Shown: positions 1 to 10,859 of the stretch, piece after piece
Numbering within the stretch: the stretch's first letter is position 1
Layout of the letters: every line of letters starts with the position of its first letter
NCBI RefSeq assembly: GCF_000471905.2
Contig: NW_006497648.1
Span: forward strand, 848,596-912,595
Direction: 5' to 3'
DNA from: Amborella trichopoda
Lineage: Eukaryota > Streptophyta > Magnoliopsida > Amborellales > Amborellaceae
DNA: 64,000 nt
Translations under genes and position numbers: made by a program
Notes under the pieces: model-generated
What the model was told of the DNA's origin: nothing
Databases searched by the model: none
The model's input: the letters and a program-made list of their open reading frames with translations, nothing else

Positions 1-787
1 AAAAGCTAAAAAGATAAATTTTTGAAAAAAAGCTTTGAAGCACTAGATTTTATTCAGGGACCACAACTTTACATCCATCTTAAAGATGGATGTTAATACC
101 TCATTGTTGCCAATGTAGAAATGAGTCCCTTGACTCATAAACTAATCTTCAAAAGATAAATAGTACCAGGGGAATATTCAAGGGAGGTTTGTGTAAAACC
201 AATCCGGGGGAACCGGTTAACTTTCACTAAATTAAGGAATTGTATACTATAAGACTATTTATCTTTATTATAAAGAGGTCACAAGTACTTCTAGCCATTC
301 AATGTTAAATTGGATGGCTTGAATTATGTTATGAAGTTCGAGAAATTTTTTTTTTAACTTTGAGTCTAGTCAATAATATTCTTGCAACCACCTGATTTGA
401 AATCGGACAAATAGGAGTGATTGTGACCTTTTGATACTAAAAGTAAATGAACTCTATTATGATTTCATGAAATTTAGTTCGTCCAAAAAAGTGTATGATA
501 TTGGCAACCTTTGTGATATGTCCAAACATATCTATTTTCCCCCAAAATTCTGAAATTTGAAGTTCTGAAAATAACGTAAATATAATGAATCAATAAAGAC
601 TTGAAATTTTAAATAAATAGTCCACAAAATATTTGGCAATATGGATCATTTTTCAGGTTTAAAATCTTATTCTTTTCATTAATCATTATTATTGAGGTGG
701 AAATTATCATGTTAAAGGTTAGAGTGACAACCATATTTTCCAAGCCTTTGTTACTTTATAAAACCTCAACCCTCCAAAATATTAATT
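1..787. other. AT-rich sequence without a gene
   Basis: No coding frame of interest is visible. Positions 72-92 hold a near-perfect palindrome (CATCCATCTT/AAAGATGGATG) that recurs at 24031 and, in part, at 29724. Nothing else is recognised. Confidence 0.6.
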
Positions 788-1208
788 GGGTTTTGTTATG
801 GTACTCGTATATATGGAGTATTTCTTTAATATACTCAATATTTTTAGACATATGATATCATTACATCACAATGTAATAATTTTTTGGTCTAGAGATATTT
901 TAAGTAATTAATCAAGAGTAAATAAGATTTCTTGAAAGAAAGAAAATAATTTATCTATTATAGTAAAGAATAACATCATTCACATAAAATGTGACATCAC
1001 CAACATAGAATATTCATTTATTGTTTTTTTTTTAATCACTAATAGAATGTTATTAGTTCCCTATATAAATATTTATCTTCCTCTCTTAATAATGAAAAAT
1101 ATTATTGCTCAAAAAAATTTATATTACAAAACAAGGATAACGAGTGCCCAATAAATATTGCATACACTAAAAAAATATTCCATATGTTGGAGTACCATAA
1201 CAAAACCC
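788..1208. mobile_element. MITE-like element with ~55-bp terminal inverted repeats
   Basis: The left end GGGTTTTGTTATGGTACTC (788-806) is repeated exactly in inverted orientation at 1190-1208. Similarity continues inward to about 55 bp (TATGGA/GTATTT... against TATGGA/ATATTT...). The 421-bp interior is AT-rich and non-coding. The flanks are AATT on the left and TAATT on the right, so a short AT-rich target duplication is possible but not clear. GGG-starting termini recall PIF/Harbinger-derived Tourist MITEs, but a clean TWA duplication is not seen, so the superfamily is left open. Confidence 0.7.
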
Positions 1209-1319
1209 TAATTATAAAAAGTGAGAGTGTTATGGGCCCCGATCCAAATTTTGTTCTGAACGACATTTTGTGGGGACCAAGGTGATTTTGAGCTACACAA
1301 CATGGAACTATTTTGAAAA

Positions 1320-1560
1320 ATCCACGATTTAAATTAGGTGGCCTGGCAATGGGCTGTGTGGCCCAACCCTAAAAAAACTAGGGCCTAGATCACAAGATGT
1401 GGGGCCTGGGCTTGGGCCACAACATTAGGCCCGGGCTGAAGCTAGGGCCCTTTCAGCCTATTCTAAACTCAGGCTTGCAGTGACAAGGGCCGGGCCATGG
1501 CCAAGGCTGGCCCGACTCAGGTCCCAATGTTGCCGACCCTAAAACGAAGGACACGTTGAA
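1320..1560. repeat. GGCCC-rich dispersed repeat
   Basis: A GC-rich island in AT-rich DNA with repeated GGGCC/GGCCC motifs and the order GGCAATGGGC ... CAAGGGCCGGGCCATGGCC. A diverged relative with the same motif order lies at 13205-13500, so this looks like a dispersed non-autonomous element. No clean ends were found. Confidence 0.4.
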
Positions 1561-2300
1561 CTCTCTTAGGTGAAAGCAAACACTATGCTTAGAATTGCGA
1601 CGATCTTAGAGGCAAAAAACCACATGGTAAGGGTCATCCAAAGTTCCAAATAAACACAACTACATGCAACTGTGATTGAGATCATGCCCAGGCTAGATCC
1701 ACCCTCCGAGTATATATTTAGAAATTTATTTATGATGCGGGTTGTATGGAGCCTAGGTTCTAAACAATCAAATTAGAGCCTACATTCAAATAGTATCGAG
1801 AAATGTAGTTTCAATACTAAAATATATTTTTATTTTTATTTATCAACTTTAGGCCCAATTTGGATGTCAAAGAAAAGCATATTCGCATTGAAAAAAATGC
1901 AATTTTTTCTCCTCAATTGAGAACATTACCGTTTTATTTTATTATGTTGGTAGACTGTTTGGATGTCTATTAAAAGAAGAAACTTTTATTTGTCTGATAT
2001 GTTGTTTGGATGCGTTGCAATAAATTCTAAATTCGTATTTTTTTTTTATTTTTCTTATTACATAAAAAAGTTTTGACCAACCTTGATTTTAAACTATGTT
2101 CTTTCATACGTTTAATAAATTCCATAGGCATAGAGAGGAGAATGAACAACTATATTTTTAAATGAGTTTCACACCATTTCCACAACCCATGAACAATACC
2201 CCAAGTAATTAATATTATAATTCAAAGTATTGGAAATTTTGCCACAAAAGAGAATACTAGAAAACATGACTACAACCAATTATATTTATGTGCCATATTA
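1561..2300. other. AT-rich spacer
   Basis: Nothing recognisable; short homopolymer runs only. Confidence 0.5.
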
Positions 2301-2303
2301 TGA

Positions 2304-2721
2304 TCAACGGTGAACACAATTGTCATCCCAAAGTGCTATAGCAATACGATCTCGCAGTTCATCGCTATCATTTTTATCAGCTTGAGGGTTTACATTGTTA
2401 TATTCAATATTTGTTCCTTCAACTGATCCACATGCAATTTCCCTATCATACTTCTCATAGAGCCAATCATCACCACATGTTATAGTTCGGATATGATTAT
2501 GTAAAGTGCAAGCAGCAACGACTATCTTAACTTGTGTTTCATAAGGATATGTTGATGCCACTTTGAAGAGAGGAATTCTTTTCTTTGGACCGCTTCCCAG
2601 CAAAATCTAATTTTATTAATTGTTCAACCATGAATTCATCGTTATTTGTAGTCCAATTTGCCTTGGTTGGATCTTGAGAGGTAAGGGGGTTGCACTGATA
2701 TCTATATGCTGAATGACACAC
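2304..2721 (-). pseudogene. PIF/Harbinger transposon remnant (DDE C-terminus plus Myb/SANT-like piece)
   Basis: Reading 2603 to 2304 on the minus strand gives residues typical of the C-terminal end of PIF/Harbinger DDE nucleases: a Pro-Leu-Phe-Lys-Val-Ala block, then YPYETQVKIVVAACTLHNHI, then an acidic tail ending in RDRIAIALW. Just upstream, in another frame (2721 to about 2590), is a piece resembling the Myb/SANT-like partner protein of these transposons (KANWTTNNDEFMVEQL). The two are separate genes in complete Harbinger elements, so here they appear fused by deletion. The nuclease N-terminus and most catalytic residues are absent. This is a dead fragment; no terminal repeats were found. 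Confidence 0.65.
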
Positions 2722-3455
2722 ATATATTATGGATCAAATATTTCCATAGCATAACATTCTGTTATTAACATCATTCCCTAAATCAATAACATATAATGCA
2801 GCAACATCCAGATTTCTTGCATACCAAACTGATTTCTGTAATTTCATATTTTTGTGATTTTTCTTTAGATTTTTATGGGAATCTCCTGTGAAAACTACTC
2901 TATTAAAAGCAACCCAAGAAAGATCAAGCCTTGTTACTTTGGTCAGAAAACTTATGCTACATATCATTTGATTCTAGATAACAATAAAAAATGTCATGTG
3001 AATGAAAGTCTATCAATACTGTGATCAAGACCCTATGAATCTTATGTATTTTGTAGACGTCACTGAGCTTCCAAAGTGTGGAAGAGGAGTCTTTGGCAGC
3101 CCCCTTTCTACAAAACAAACATGCACTTAAAGATGATACCCATAGCAAAGGAAGCATGAAAATGAATGCCATATCCCAGGCTAATATCGACAAAAGATTC
3201 CAATCGACGACGAAAACATCGAAAAGAAATGAAGCTTACTGATGCACTCAACAACAAGCAGTTAAGGAACCGAGACTTGTGTTCAACCTCCTTAATAGTA
3301 TGCACAAGTTATCCTAAGTTGATGGCCATAATGTGGTCCATAAACCCTAACAAGAACAACTTTGGTGGATTCAGCCTCTTAGAACTTAGAGAACCTATCA
3401 ATACAAGTTTGTAATGTCTACTTCAACAACTATGCTCTCCTATTTGGGGCTTGAA
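2722..3455. other. Unrecognised, possibly rest of the Harbinger remnant
   Basis: Short open frames on both strands, none matching a family I recognise. The stretch may be decayed internal sequence of the adjacent Harbinger element. Confidence 0.35.
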
Positions 3456-3478
3456 CTACTCTATAAAGCAAGAGCTGG

Positions 3479-3649
3479 TTTTCATAATCACAGAAACCAA
3501 TAGAAAACCTGGTGAATGTGAATTTCCTAAGCTAGTTTTTGTAATCATGTAAACCAATGGAAAACCTGGTGAATGTGAATTTCCTAAGCTAGTTTTTGTA
3601 ATCATGTAAACCAATAGAAAACCTGGTGAATGTGAATTTTCTAAATCAA
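3479..3649. repeat. 57-bp tandem repeat, three copies
   Basis: The block containing AAAACCTGGTGAATGTGAAT starts at 3504, 3561 and 3618, a period of exactly 57 bp. Because 57 is a multiple of three, the minus strand reads it as a 19-residue repeat. No evidence that this peptide is real. Confidence 0.9.
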
Positions 3650-3798
3650 ACATAGTTCTGCATCCAGAGGTACAAATACAACATGACTAAAACAGTTGTG
3701 ATTTAAGCTCCTACATATATTGATTCTAAAACAATCTCTAATAAGAGAAACAACCCAAATTTTATCCCATGGCATCCAAATGATGGTGTTGAGAACAC

Positions 3799-3799
<1 letters not shown>

Positions 3800-3830
<31 letters not shown>
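3800..3830. repeat. (GA)n microsatellite
   Basis: Uninterrupted GA dinucleotide run of about 15 units. Confidence 0.95.
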
Positions 3831-3835
<5 letters not shown>

Positions 3836-4079
3836 ACAATTTATTACAGCACAATCCACTGAACCGTAAAACATGAGAAAACTGAAGATTCCATCAAGCG
3901 AAATGGCATAAATCACATAGATTAGCAAAACTCAAACCCCTCAACATGAAAAGAAAAATGAACCCACAAACCCCTTGATAATGGAGAGTACAGAATAAGC
4001 ACAACAGAGCAAAGAAAAACAACAGTTACAATAAACCCAAGAAAAAACATACCCTCTAAAGAGAACTCAAATTTCCCTT

Positions 4080-4445
4080 ACCATTCCTTTTAAACTATCA
4101 CCTCTTCTCAAAGCAATCCAGCTTCATGGTTTTCTGAACAAAAAGAGCATCTCTCTCTCTATGAGGCACGACTTGAGCTCAGAACTCTCGATTTCTCTCT
4201 CTCTAAATTTTAGAAATAGTCTCTCTCTCTAAATTTTATAAACACCTTCTCGCAAAAACCCTAAAAAGAGTGGAATGGGCGTACCTGGAGTGAGGAATGG
4301 CTTCAACTCCGCTGCTTCTTCTTCAATATGATTCCTTGGTGTTCGGCTTTGGAGTTTGTTGGGTTTTTATGGCACAGATAAATGGCGAGGGATGACTTCA
4401 ATTTATTTGCTCAGCTGTAAAAAAACCTTTTGAGAGAGATGAAAA
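4080..4445 (-). other. Possible non-coding first exon and donor on the minus strand
   Basis: On the minus strand, about 4440 to 4287 reads like a plant 5' leader (GAAGAAGAAGCAGCGG, CT-rich tracts following) ending in CACTCCAG followed by GTACGC, a good donor. No ATG occurs in this short leader and no coding exon is recognised downstream. It may be a leftover promoter/leader of a decayed gene or of the Harbinger unit below it. Confidence 0.25.
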
Positions 4446-5445
4446 AAAGAAAAAAAAATAAGATGTGATACTTTGCAATTTGGAAAGAGTTGGCCGGTCG
4501 ACCCATCAATTGGTGCTTTGACCAGTCTAATCCAATATAAAAACTATATTTGGTAAAAAAAATTAGTCAAAACTATTGTTTGGCTGACTGGACAAACAAA
4601 GATGACCGCCTTTTATTTTAATATATTATATATTTTAAACTATTACATATTTTGTAATACATTTAAAATTTGGTCAAACTGGTTCAACCAATAGTAAGAT
4701 CGGTCTTGACTGGATCAATGTTATCAAATTCGCTCCGCTTCAACTGAAAACTTCGGATTTTAGGCATAAACTGAAGAGCAGCAAACCTGGTGCGACCGCT
4801 TCGGTCATATTCGGGTCTGCTTTGGGTTTCCTTCATGTCTGTTTTGGCCAGCAAAGAAATAACTATATAATAATAATAATTATTATTATTATTATTTTAT
4901 ATATTTTATGTATTAATAGCTAATTTATTTATACTGAAAAAAAAGTATGAAGCCTTCTCTTAAATCTATCAAAACACCGAAATGTTTCATTTTTCTCACC
5001 ATACCAAAAAAAACTCATAAAAGAATCTAACAACATTGGACTGGACCACATCCTTCACCGATTCAGTAGGCGGTGTGATGTTAATAATATTGATTGGAAA
5101 CAATAAACTACAAAGTCGCATGGCATGGACCGGTTTTGTGCTTCTCACATTCCCGTTGGTTTACTCCACTCAATATGTGCTTCTTACGTTACTTCTAATG
5201 GGTTTTCTCTATTCGTAACAAGATTTCGTACTCAGGAGCATTTATTCCAAACTATTTTGGGGATGTATCCTCTTCACAATTTAGCTACCAACTTCAAAAA
5301 ATAAAAATAAATAAATAAATTATTTGTGTGCCCCCAAAAATCCTGAGACAAGTAAAATTTAGGTGTTCAAAGATACAAAAACCATTTTTCAACATCAAAA
5401 AAAAAAAAATCGAAGCATGTTGTATGCGCTCTTGTATAAGATGTT
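4446..5445. other. Non-coding spacer with (TAA)n/(TTA)n tract
   Basis: Contains a TAA/TTA microsatellite near 4868-4898 that forms an AT hairpin. Poly-A and poly-T runs are scattered. No gene seen. Confidence 0.5.
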
Positions 5446-5485
5446 TCATCATCATCATCAAAGTCTTTTTCAACTATTTGATATC
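5446..5485 (-). mobile_element. LINE-type 3' tail fragment
   Basis: TCATCATCATCATCAAAGTCTTTTTCAACTA is the reverse complement of the AGTTGGAAAAGGCTTTGATGATGATG tail found complete at 27446, 42605 and 58540. Only the terminal tens of bases are present, so this is a severely truncated copy or a remnant. Confidence 0.5.
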
Positions 5486-5649
5486 GTAAACATCTTGTTC
5501 ATATCTGTTAGTATTTTTTGTTTGAAAAATGCTTAAGTGTATTTCAAAACAACAACTTCGAAAATGCTTAAGTGTATTTAAAAAATGCAAGTGCGTAGGC
5601 GCAAGGCAGCTTGATAGCATACTTTGTACTTTGCACACTCGCATCAGCA

Positions 5650-5757
5650 CATCCAACGGTCATCTAGTCGTCCATGAGTGTGAGACATCCAACGATCATC
5701 TAGCCGTTGACGAGTATGGGACATCCAACGGTCATCTAGCCCGTTGATGAGATGAGG
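5650..5757. repeat. 36-bp tandem repeat, three copies
   Basis: CATCCAACGGTCATCTAG-type units begin at 5650, 5686 and 5722, a 36-bp period. On the plus strand the units read in frame as a 12-residue repeat (TSNGHLAVDEYG-like) inside a 72-codon open frame. Followed by another tandem array. Confidence 0.85.
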
Positions 5758-5773
5758 GCTTGTAGCAGCATCC

Positions 5774-5905
5774 ATCAAGTGCATGTAACTCATGTAACTT
5801 GTAGTTGTTGGGGTGCATGTAACTCATGTAACTTGTAGTTGTTAAGTGATGCATGTAACCACCACAACACTAATGTAACTAGTAATTATTGAGTGATGCG
5901 TGTAA
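5774..5905. repeat. ~34-bp tandem repeat, LTR-like surroundings
   Basis: GTGCATGTAACTCATGTAAC is repeated at about 5779 and 5813, with two more diverged units to 5905. The following sequence (CAATAAACTATTCTTTGCAA, then CT-rich) resembles the end of a plant LTR, so 5560-6080 may be a solo or broken LTR. No partner LTR was found. Confidence 0.5.
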
Positions 5906-6605
5906 CTACTACAACAAACCAATTTTTGAGCCTATCTCAATAAACTATTCTTTGCAATTCCAGCAAGCAAACCAGTGAGTTAACTCACTCTCTACTCAAT
6001 TTTATTTCTTTATCTCTCTAAACTATCAAGACTTAGATGTCTATTGTGTAGGTTCCAAGTCCGAGTGCATAGAGCTTAAGAATATTGAAAAAAACCTCTA
6101 TGTTTTCCTATATCCCGAGGACGAATTGCCTTTCTTATGCACATCAAATAATTTATCGAAGGGGGGGGGAGGGGGGGAAATATCACATTGAGATAGCGCT
6201 CATGCATACCCGAAAACGAAAAGAGTTTGAGATCCTATTTTTGCAAATTGTATCATTTTCTTCCCCCATTTCAACCAACCAAACTCCAACAATATCAAAA
6301 TCATTTTTTCAATGTTTGGTGCTCAAAACCTTTTATTTTATATATAAATATCTAATTTATTTATACTAAATAAAAAAAATCTGATGAATTGGTTGAAGCA
6401 CCAAATTACTCCATTTTTATCACTAATCCGAAGAAGACACCGAAACAAATCTGACAATTTTGCCCACAATAATTAAAGTATTTGGCATTTTATTAGTATA
6501 ATTCTTTGACATCATGTTGATCCTTTTGTCTTGTGTGAAAACTACCATAAATTTTGTAAAATCCAAAACAGAAAGAAGAAAAATTGGACCGTTTCTTAGA
6601 AAGAC

Positions 6606-6678
6606 TACCGTTGCCCGGAATTGAACTTGGGCATCTCGACTGAGAGCCAAGTATCTAAACACACCAGACCACAACGGA
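6606..6678 (-). tRNA. Degraded tRNA-Glu (anticodon CUC), probable pseudogene
   Basis: The reverse complement starts TCCGTTGTGGTCTGGT and ends CCGGGCAACGG, the two arms of the plant tRNA-Glu acceptor stem. The anticodon loop reads CTCTCAG between CTTGG and TCGAG, giving anticodon CUC. The T loop TTCAATT is present. Mismatches at the first acceptor pair, in the T stem and in the D arm (GTGTGTTTAG in place of the normal GG-containing loop) suggest it is no longer functional. It could also be the head of a tRNA-derived SINE. Confidence 0.6.
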
Positions 6679-7154
6679 TTAGGGCTAATTGTGTCATTTG
6701 CTTCGAAAATATATCGCGAAAGCAGGGGGATTCCAAACTCTTTAGTCAATCTTCTCCATCTTTTTGTTGATCTTTTACAACGACAATAATCATGGATTTG
6801 AAAAAAATAATGATGGATTCCATGCCTTGAACATTGTATTTCTTCTAGCAGATTGATTGTACCATCTATTTCAAAGTGTTCACCTACTAGACTTCAGTAT
6901 CATAACCAGAAGCAGAAAATGGATATTTGAATAATCTATCGTTATTTAAAAATTAAAGTTTGATACTATCTTCATATTTATTTTTTTGGGTTTTAACTCT
7001 GCATGGCTGATTCCAATACGTCATGCAATTTCGATTAAGAGATTTCTGTTATCGAAAGTGATTTTCAAATGAGGATTTGAGATAAAGCTTTATTTTGTTT
7101 TCATAAAACCTAGGGCATATAAATTTTGCCCTTTATTTATTTCCTCTATCCAGG
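6679..7154. other. AT-rich spacer
   Basis: No gene or repeat recognised. Confidence 0.5.
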
Positions 7155-7162
7155 TCCTTAAG

Positions 7163-7695
7163 TAGGGGTGGCAACGGGTCGTAAATGATTGGACCTCGAC
7201 CCAGACCCAAATCGTATTCGGGTCTAGGTATCGGACCCAGACCCAATCCGTCGAGTCCAAAAGTTTCACTTATACCCGTACCCATCCGGTCCTAACTCGA
7301 ATCGGGTTTATTGCCACCCTCACTATGGGCTTCCTTTCTCTCTTTTTTTTTGCCTTTTTTTTACTATCCATAACATATTATCAGCAACAAGGCCACAACT
7401 ACCCGCCATTAGATTTCAAGTTGTTGATTAATCGTTTAATAGCTAAAGATGATGATGAGTTCTTATTGTATATGATATTTATTACATGTGAATGAATAGG
7501 GCTTGAAGTATTTTATCTTCTAGAGTTTACGGGTACGGGTACGGGTCGGACCCAGACCCGGACCCAAATAGTGTATAGGTCTAAGTTTTGGACCTGGACC
7601 CGACCCATCGAGTCCAAATATAGACCCATATCCGAAACCGTGTCAGATATACCCGACGGGTCTCGGGTCCGGGTTAGGGTCCATTGGCACCCTTA
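7163..7695. mobile_element. hAT-like MITE with GGGTGGCAA/TTGGCACCC ends
   Basis: The left end TAGGGGTGGCAACGGG pairs with the right end CCATTGGCACCCTTA as imperfect inverted repeats. The flanks TCCTTAAG (7155-7162) and TCCCTAGG (7696-7703) agree at six of eight positions, as expected for an aged 8-bp hAT duplication. Both arms are rich in GACCCAGACCC/GGGTCCGGGT motifs. A second inner TTGCCACCCTCA near 7310 suggests a nested or rearranged copy. Related sequence lies at 28990-29280. Confidence 0.55.
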
Positions 7696-7703
7696 TCCCT
7701 AGG

Positions 7704-8115
7704 CTGTGGGTTTGCTACCATACCCAAATTCGGGGTACTAGATCCACACGTGGAAGGTTGGTAAGTGAACAAAGAGTATGTTCCCGCGGGTTTTGGTTGT
7801 CAAATGTGATCGCGAGAAGTTGAGAGATCGGTTACCAACTATAACGTGAGTGAAATGAAAATTCTAATTTTGTATTTTTCTTTGCTCTGTCATTTTTTGT
7901 CCCTGCTTTTTCTCTATTTTCAAGTTTAATTTAATTTTGTCACGAGAAGAGAAAAAGTGTTAAATTCTAAAAGTTTTTTCCTCTTCTTTCTAGACGTGAG
8001 ATTAATGAATTACGTTTTCTTTTTTATCGTTATAGTATGCTTTTGATTTACATGTACGATCGTCTATCATTAGATTCAGCAATGATATGGTTTTTTTATT
8101 TTGATTATTACATGA
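7704..8115. other. Spacer
   Basis: No gene recognised; T-rich. Confidence 0.4.
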
Positions 8116-8119
8116 AGTT

Positions 8120-8545
8120 CGAAAGTATTTCAAATAGCGCTAAGCGGCATCTAGGCTGAGCGTCCAAGCCACCGAAACATTGGCGAGCGCTCATAACGGC
8201 GGAAAAAAAAAATTAATAAGTTTTCTTTCTTAAAAAAAAACCTATTTTACCATATTAAAACCCACAATTTTATCACTTTTAGTATTAAAAAATAACTAAA
8301 AAATAGTCCCAACCGCATTTTCCCCACTGAAAATGCTCTCAACCGCATTTCCCCCTCCGCCCCTGAGCGATGCGCGAGCCTAGGCGCCCCTGAGTAGTGC
8401 GCGAGCCTAGGCGATCCCTCCTCCCCTGAGCGGTGTGTGAGCCTAGGCGCCCCTGAGTAGTGTGCGAGCCTAGGCGATCGACTAGCTGGTTCACGCGGAC
8501 CCCCAGGATATCCGCTTAGGCTCTCGGTGGTCCACTTTTTAAAAC
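8120..8545. mobile_element. hAT-like element with GAGCCTAGGCG repeats
   Basis: The left side carries AAATAGCGCTAAGCGGCATC and the right side CGCTTAGGCTCTCGGTGG before TTTTTAAAACTATAC, an inverted arrangement. The middle has four tandem units of about 29 bp built on GCGAGCCTAGGCG. This resembles the subterminal repeats of the CTAGGC family seen elsewhere in the window, but the ends differ, so it is probably a separate subfamily. Confidence 0.5.
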
Positions 8546-8640
8546 TATACATTTCGATTTTAGTTTCTATCCTTTTTCCCAGGATATCCGCTTAGGCTCT
8601 CGTGGTCCACTTTTTAAAACTATACATTTCTTTTTTAGTT
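8501..8640. repeat. ~79-bp tandem duplication
   Basis: CAGGATATCCGCTTAGGCTC through AAAACTATACATTTC occurs from about 8501 and again from about 8580, with one base missing in the second copy. It duplicates the right end of the hAT-like element plus its flank. Confidence 0.85.
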
Positions 8641-8659
8641 TCGTGTCCTTTTCCTTTAT

Positions 8660-10859
8660 GTATCGCTCCTCTTTTAATGTCTGTTTTTTCCACCCATTCT
8701 GAATTTCAATTTTCTTTTGCAAGTTTCGATCTTATTTTATTATTTTTCATGTTTTCATTTCATTTATGTTTTTTTTTTTTCACTTTCTCTTTATTTTTAG
8801 TTACCACTTATTTTGTATTTGGATTTTTTTTCTTTTTTGATGTTTCGCGTGAGGAACGGTGACTTCTATTGCCTTTTATCTGTCTAAGCAGAATGCATCT
8901 GTTTAATGTTTGAGAATATTTTAAATTTTCCCCTGTTTTATAAGTTATTCTCATCCTTGTCTCCTTTGGATTTTTTTTTTTTTCTCTTTTTGCTTCTGGG
9001 GTATTGATTGATTCTGCTTGATTTTATTATTTTAGTCTCCTCATTTCTATATGATTCATAGTAGGTATTATCTAAAGTTCACAGCGTGAATACTTGTGGC
9101 ATATTTGTGATTAAAAAAAATGGAGCTTTTTTCTGACTGATGTAGTTTTCATTTGTCATTTTTAGGTTTATATTTAGGTTACACAATGCCGGTTTATTTA
9201 TTTATTTTTTCTATTGGTGGGCTAAAAAAATCCTCTCTTTTGCAGGTTGTGTATTGGAAGTTAGAAATTATTGTTAAGAGTATTTTAGGATTACTGTAGG
9301 TAAACTCTTATATCTTGTTTTTCCATGGTAAAATAACATCTCGCCTCGAAATAACATCTAAATTCGCGGTTTCAAAGCGATATTGTCTTTACTGTTTTTC
9401 TTGGTAATGAAATTAATCTTTGGAAGTGTGGGGTAAAATTAAGTTATTTTTACTTTTATGTTCTCCTTGAGTGTGTGTTACAATTGTCAGATGTTTAGTA
9501 GTGCTTTTGTTAGTCCTGTTTAGAAGTCCAGAGGCATTATAACTTGAGAAAAAATGATTTGTAAATCTTGCATTTGAATAGGAAGTTTGATTCTCCCACT
9601 TTTTTGGTTTTGATAATTCTTCGCAGCTTTTCGTGGGCTTTACCTATTCAAAATTAGTTTCTTTACATCATAATGTAGTTACAAGGCTTGCACTTAAATC
9701 CTTGTAGGTTTCACTTTTGTTGCAGGGTTTATTCCCGAAGCCGGTATAGCTTTGATTATCTAATTAAGCAGCTGATTCCTTTTCCTCATTATGGTTTTTC
9801 TATCATTTGAACATAGCATGGGAATTTCTTATGTCTTATGTTTGATTATGCTTTTTGTTTCAGCTATTCCCTTTCATCTTATGCTGTTAGCCTCACCTTG
9901 ATTCAAATATTTTATATTATGAAATGGAAAAAAGTAACTACAAGAAGCAAAGGACTAATGGCAAAGTAAAAGGGAGAAAAAGCAAATTAAAATAGAAAGA
10001 GAAAAGGAAAGAAAAAAAAATGACAAGATTTGCTTCTGCTAGCTTGCATAGATGGGAATATTGCTTTCCATGAAATTATCCAGTAACCAAGTGAGTGTGA
10101 TTGGAAGATTCAGGTTTAACCATGCCTAGTAGCTTTTGGGTGCTAGCATTGAAGACTTGTTGGGAAATTGTGGCATGGTTACACCTTGTTTCTATGAACA
10201 TAACAACTCATCACATTTCTCATCCTTTTTTTTTTTATATCTGTTGCATCCTTTATTTCCGGTGATAATACTTGTTGGTGGAGTTTAAGCATGTTTAGGT
10301 TTACCTTTCATTTTTGTTCCATCAAGGTCTTGAACTTCTGAGTCTGCGTGTTGTTCATCATCTCTCTTGGGACTTCACTTTGCACTTTCAATCCCATGTA
10401 TTAAAGCTCTCCGTGTCACAGAATTTGAGGAGATGGTTTTGCATGTTTGGTGTTACTCTGGATGAGTGTTCTATTGCTTCTTACAAGGCCTGGGGAATTC
10501 CTTTGGGCTTTTTCTTATTGACATACACTTTCACTATCTTCCTTAAGATCCTTGCTTTTGTTGGTGAATTTGTACAAGTGATTCTATATTAGATAATGTT
10601 GGAGATTGATGACGTGGAGTATGATATCTTATATACAGTTGGGACTAGTGGTGTTGGAGCAAACAAGGTTAGCTGGGGTTTTGGTTAATTGGGATTCTCT
10701 GTATGCAAGTCCAAAAGCCATCCCAAAAGGGTGAACACCCTACGTTGGGTTGCTGGAGTGCATTCTAGTTTCCTAGTATGACACATTATTTAATCAGCCT
10801 CCTCCTGGTCTTGATATGGTGACACCATTGTGATCTGATTTTCATGTTGGATTGCCGCT
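8660..10859. other. T-rich spacer upstream of the V-ATPase G copy
   Basis: Pyrimidine-rich, with no recognised coding exon. A 92-codon open frame at 10314-10592 matches no family I know. The region could hold the former promoter and leader intron of the adjacent pseudogene. Confidence 0.4.

Noticed and set aside
5650-5905. CRISPR-like repeat array
   Set aside because: Units are directly adjacent tandem copies without unique spacers, in a plant nuclear context.
7163-7322. Shorter MITE ending at the inner TTGCCACCCTCA
   Set aside because: Its flanks show no 8-bp match, whereas the longer version ending at 7695 has 6 of 8.
10314-10592. 92-codon plus frame upstream of the V-ATPase G copy
   Set aside because: No family match, not placed to be joined with the pseudogene, composition like the surrounding T-rich spacer.
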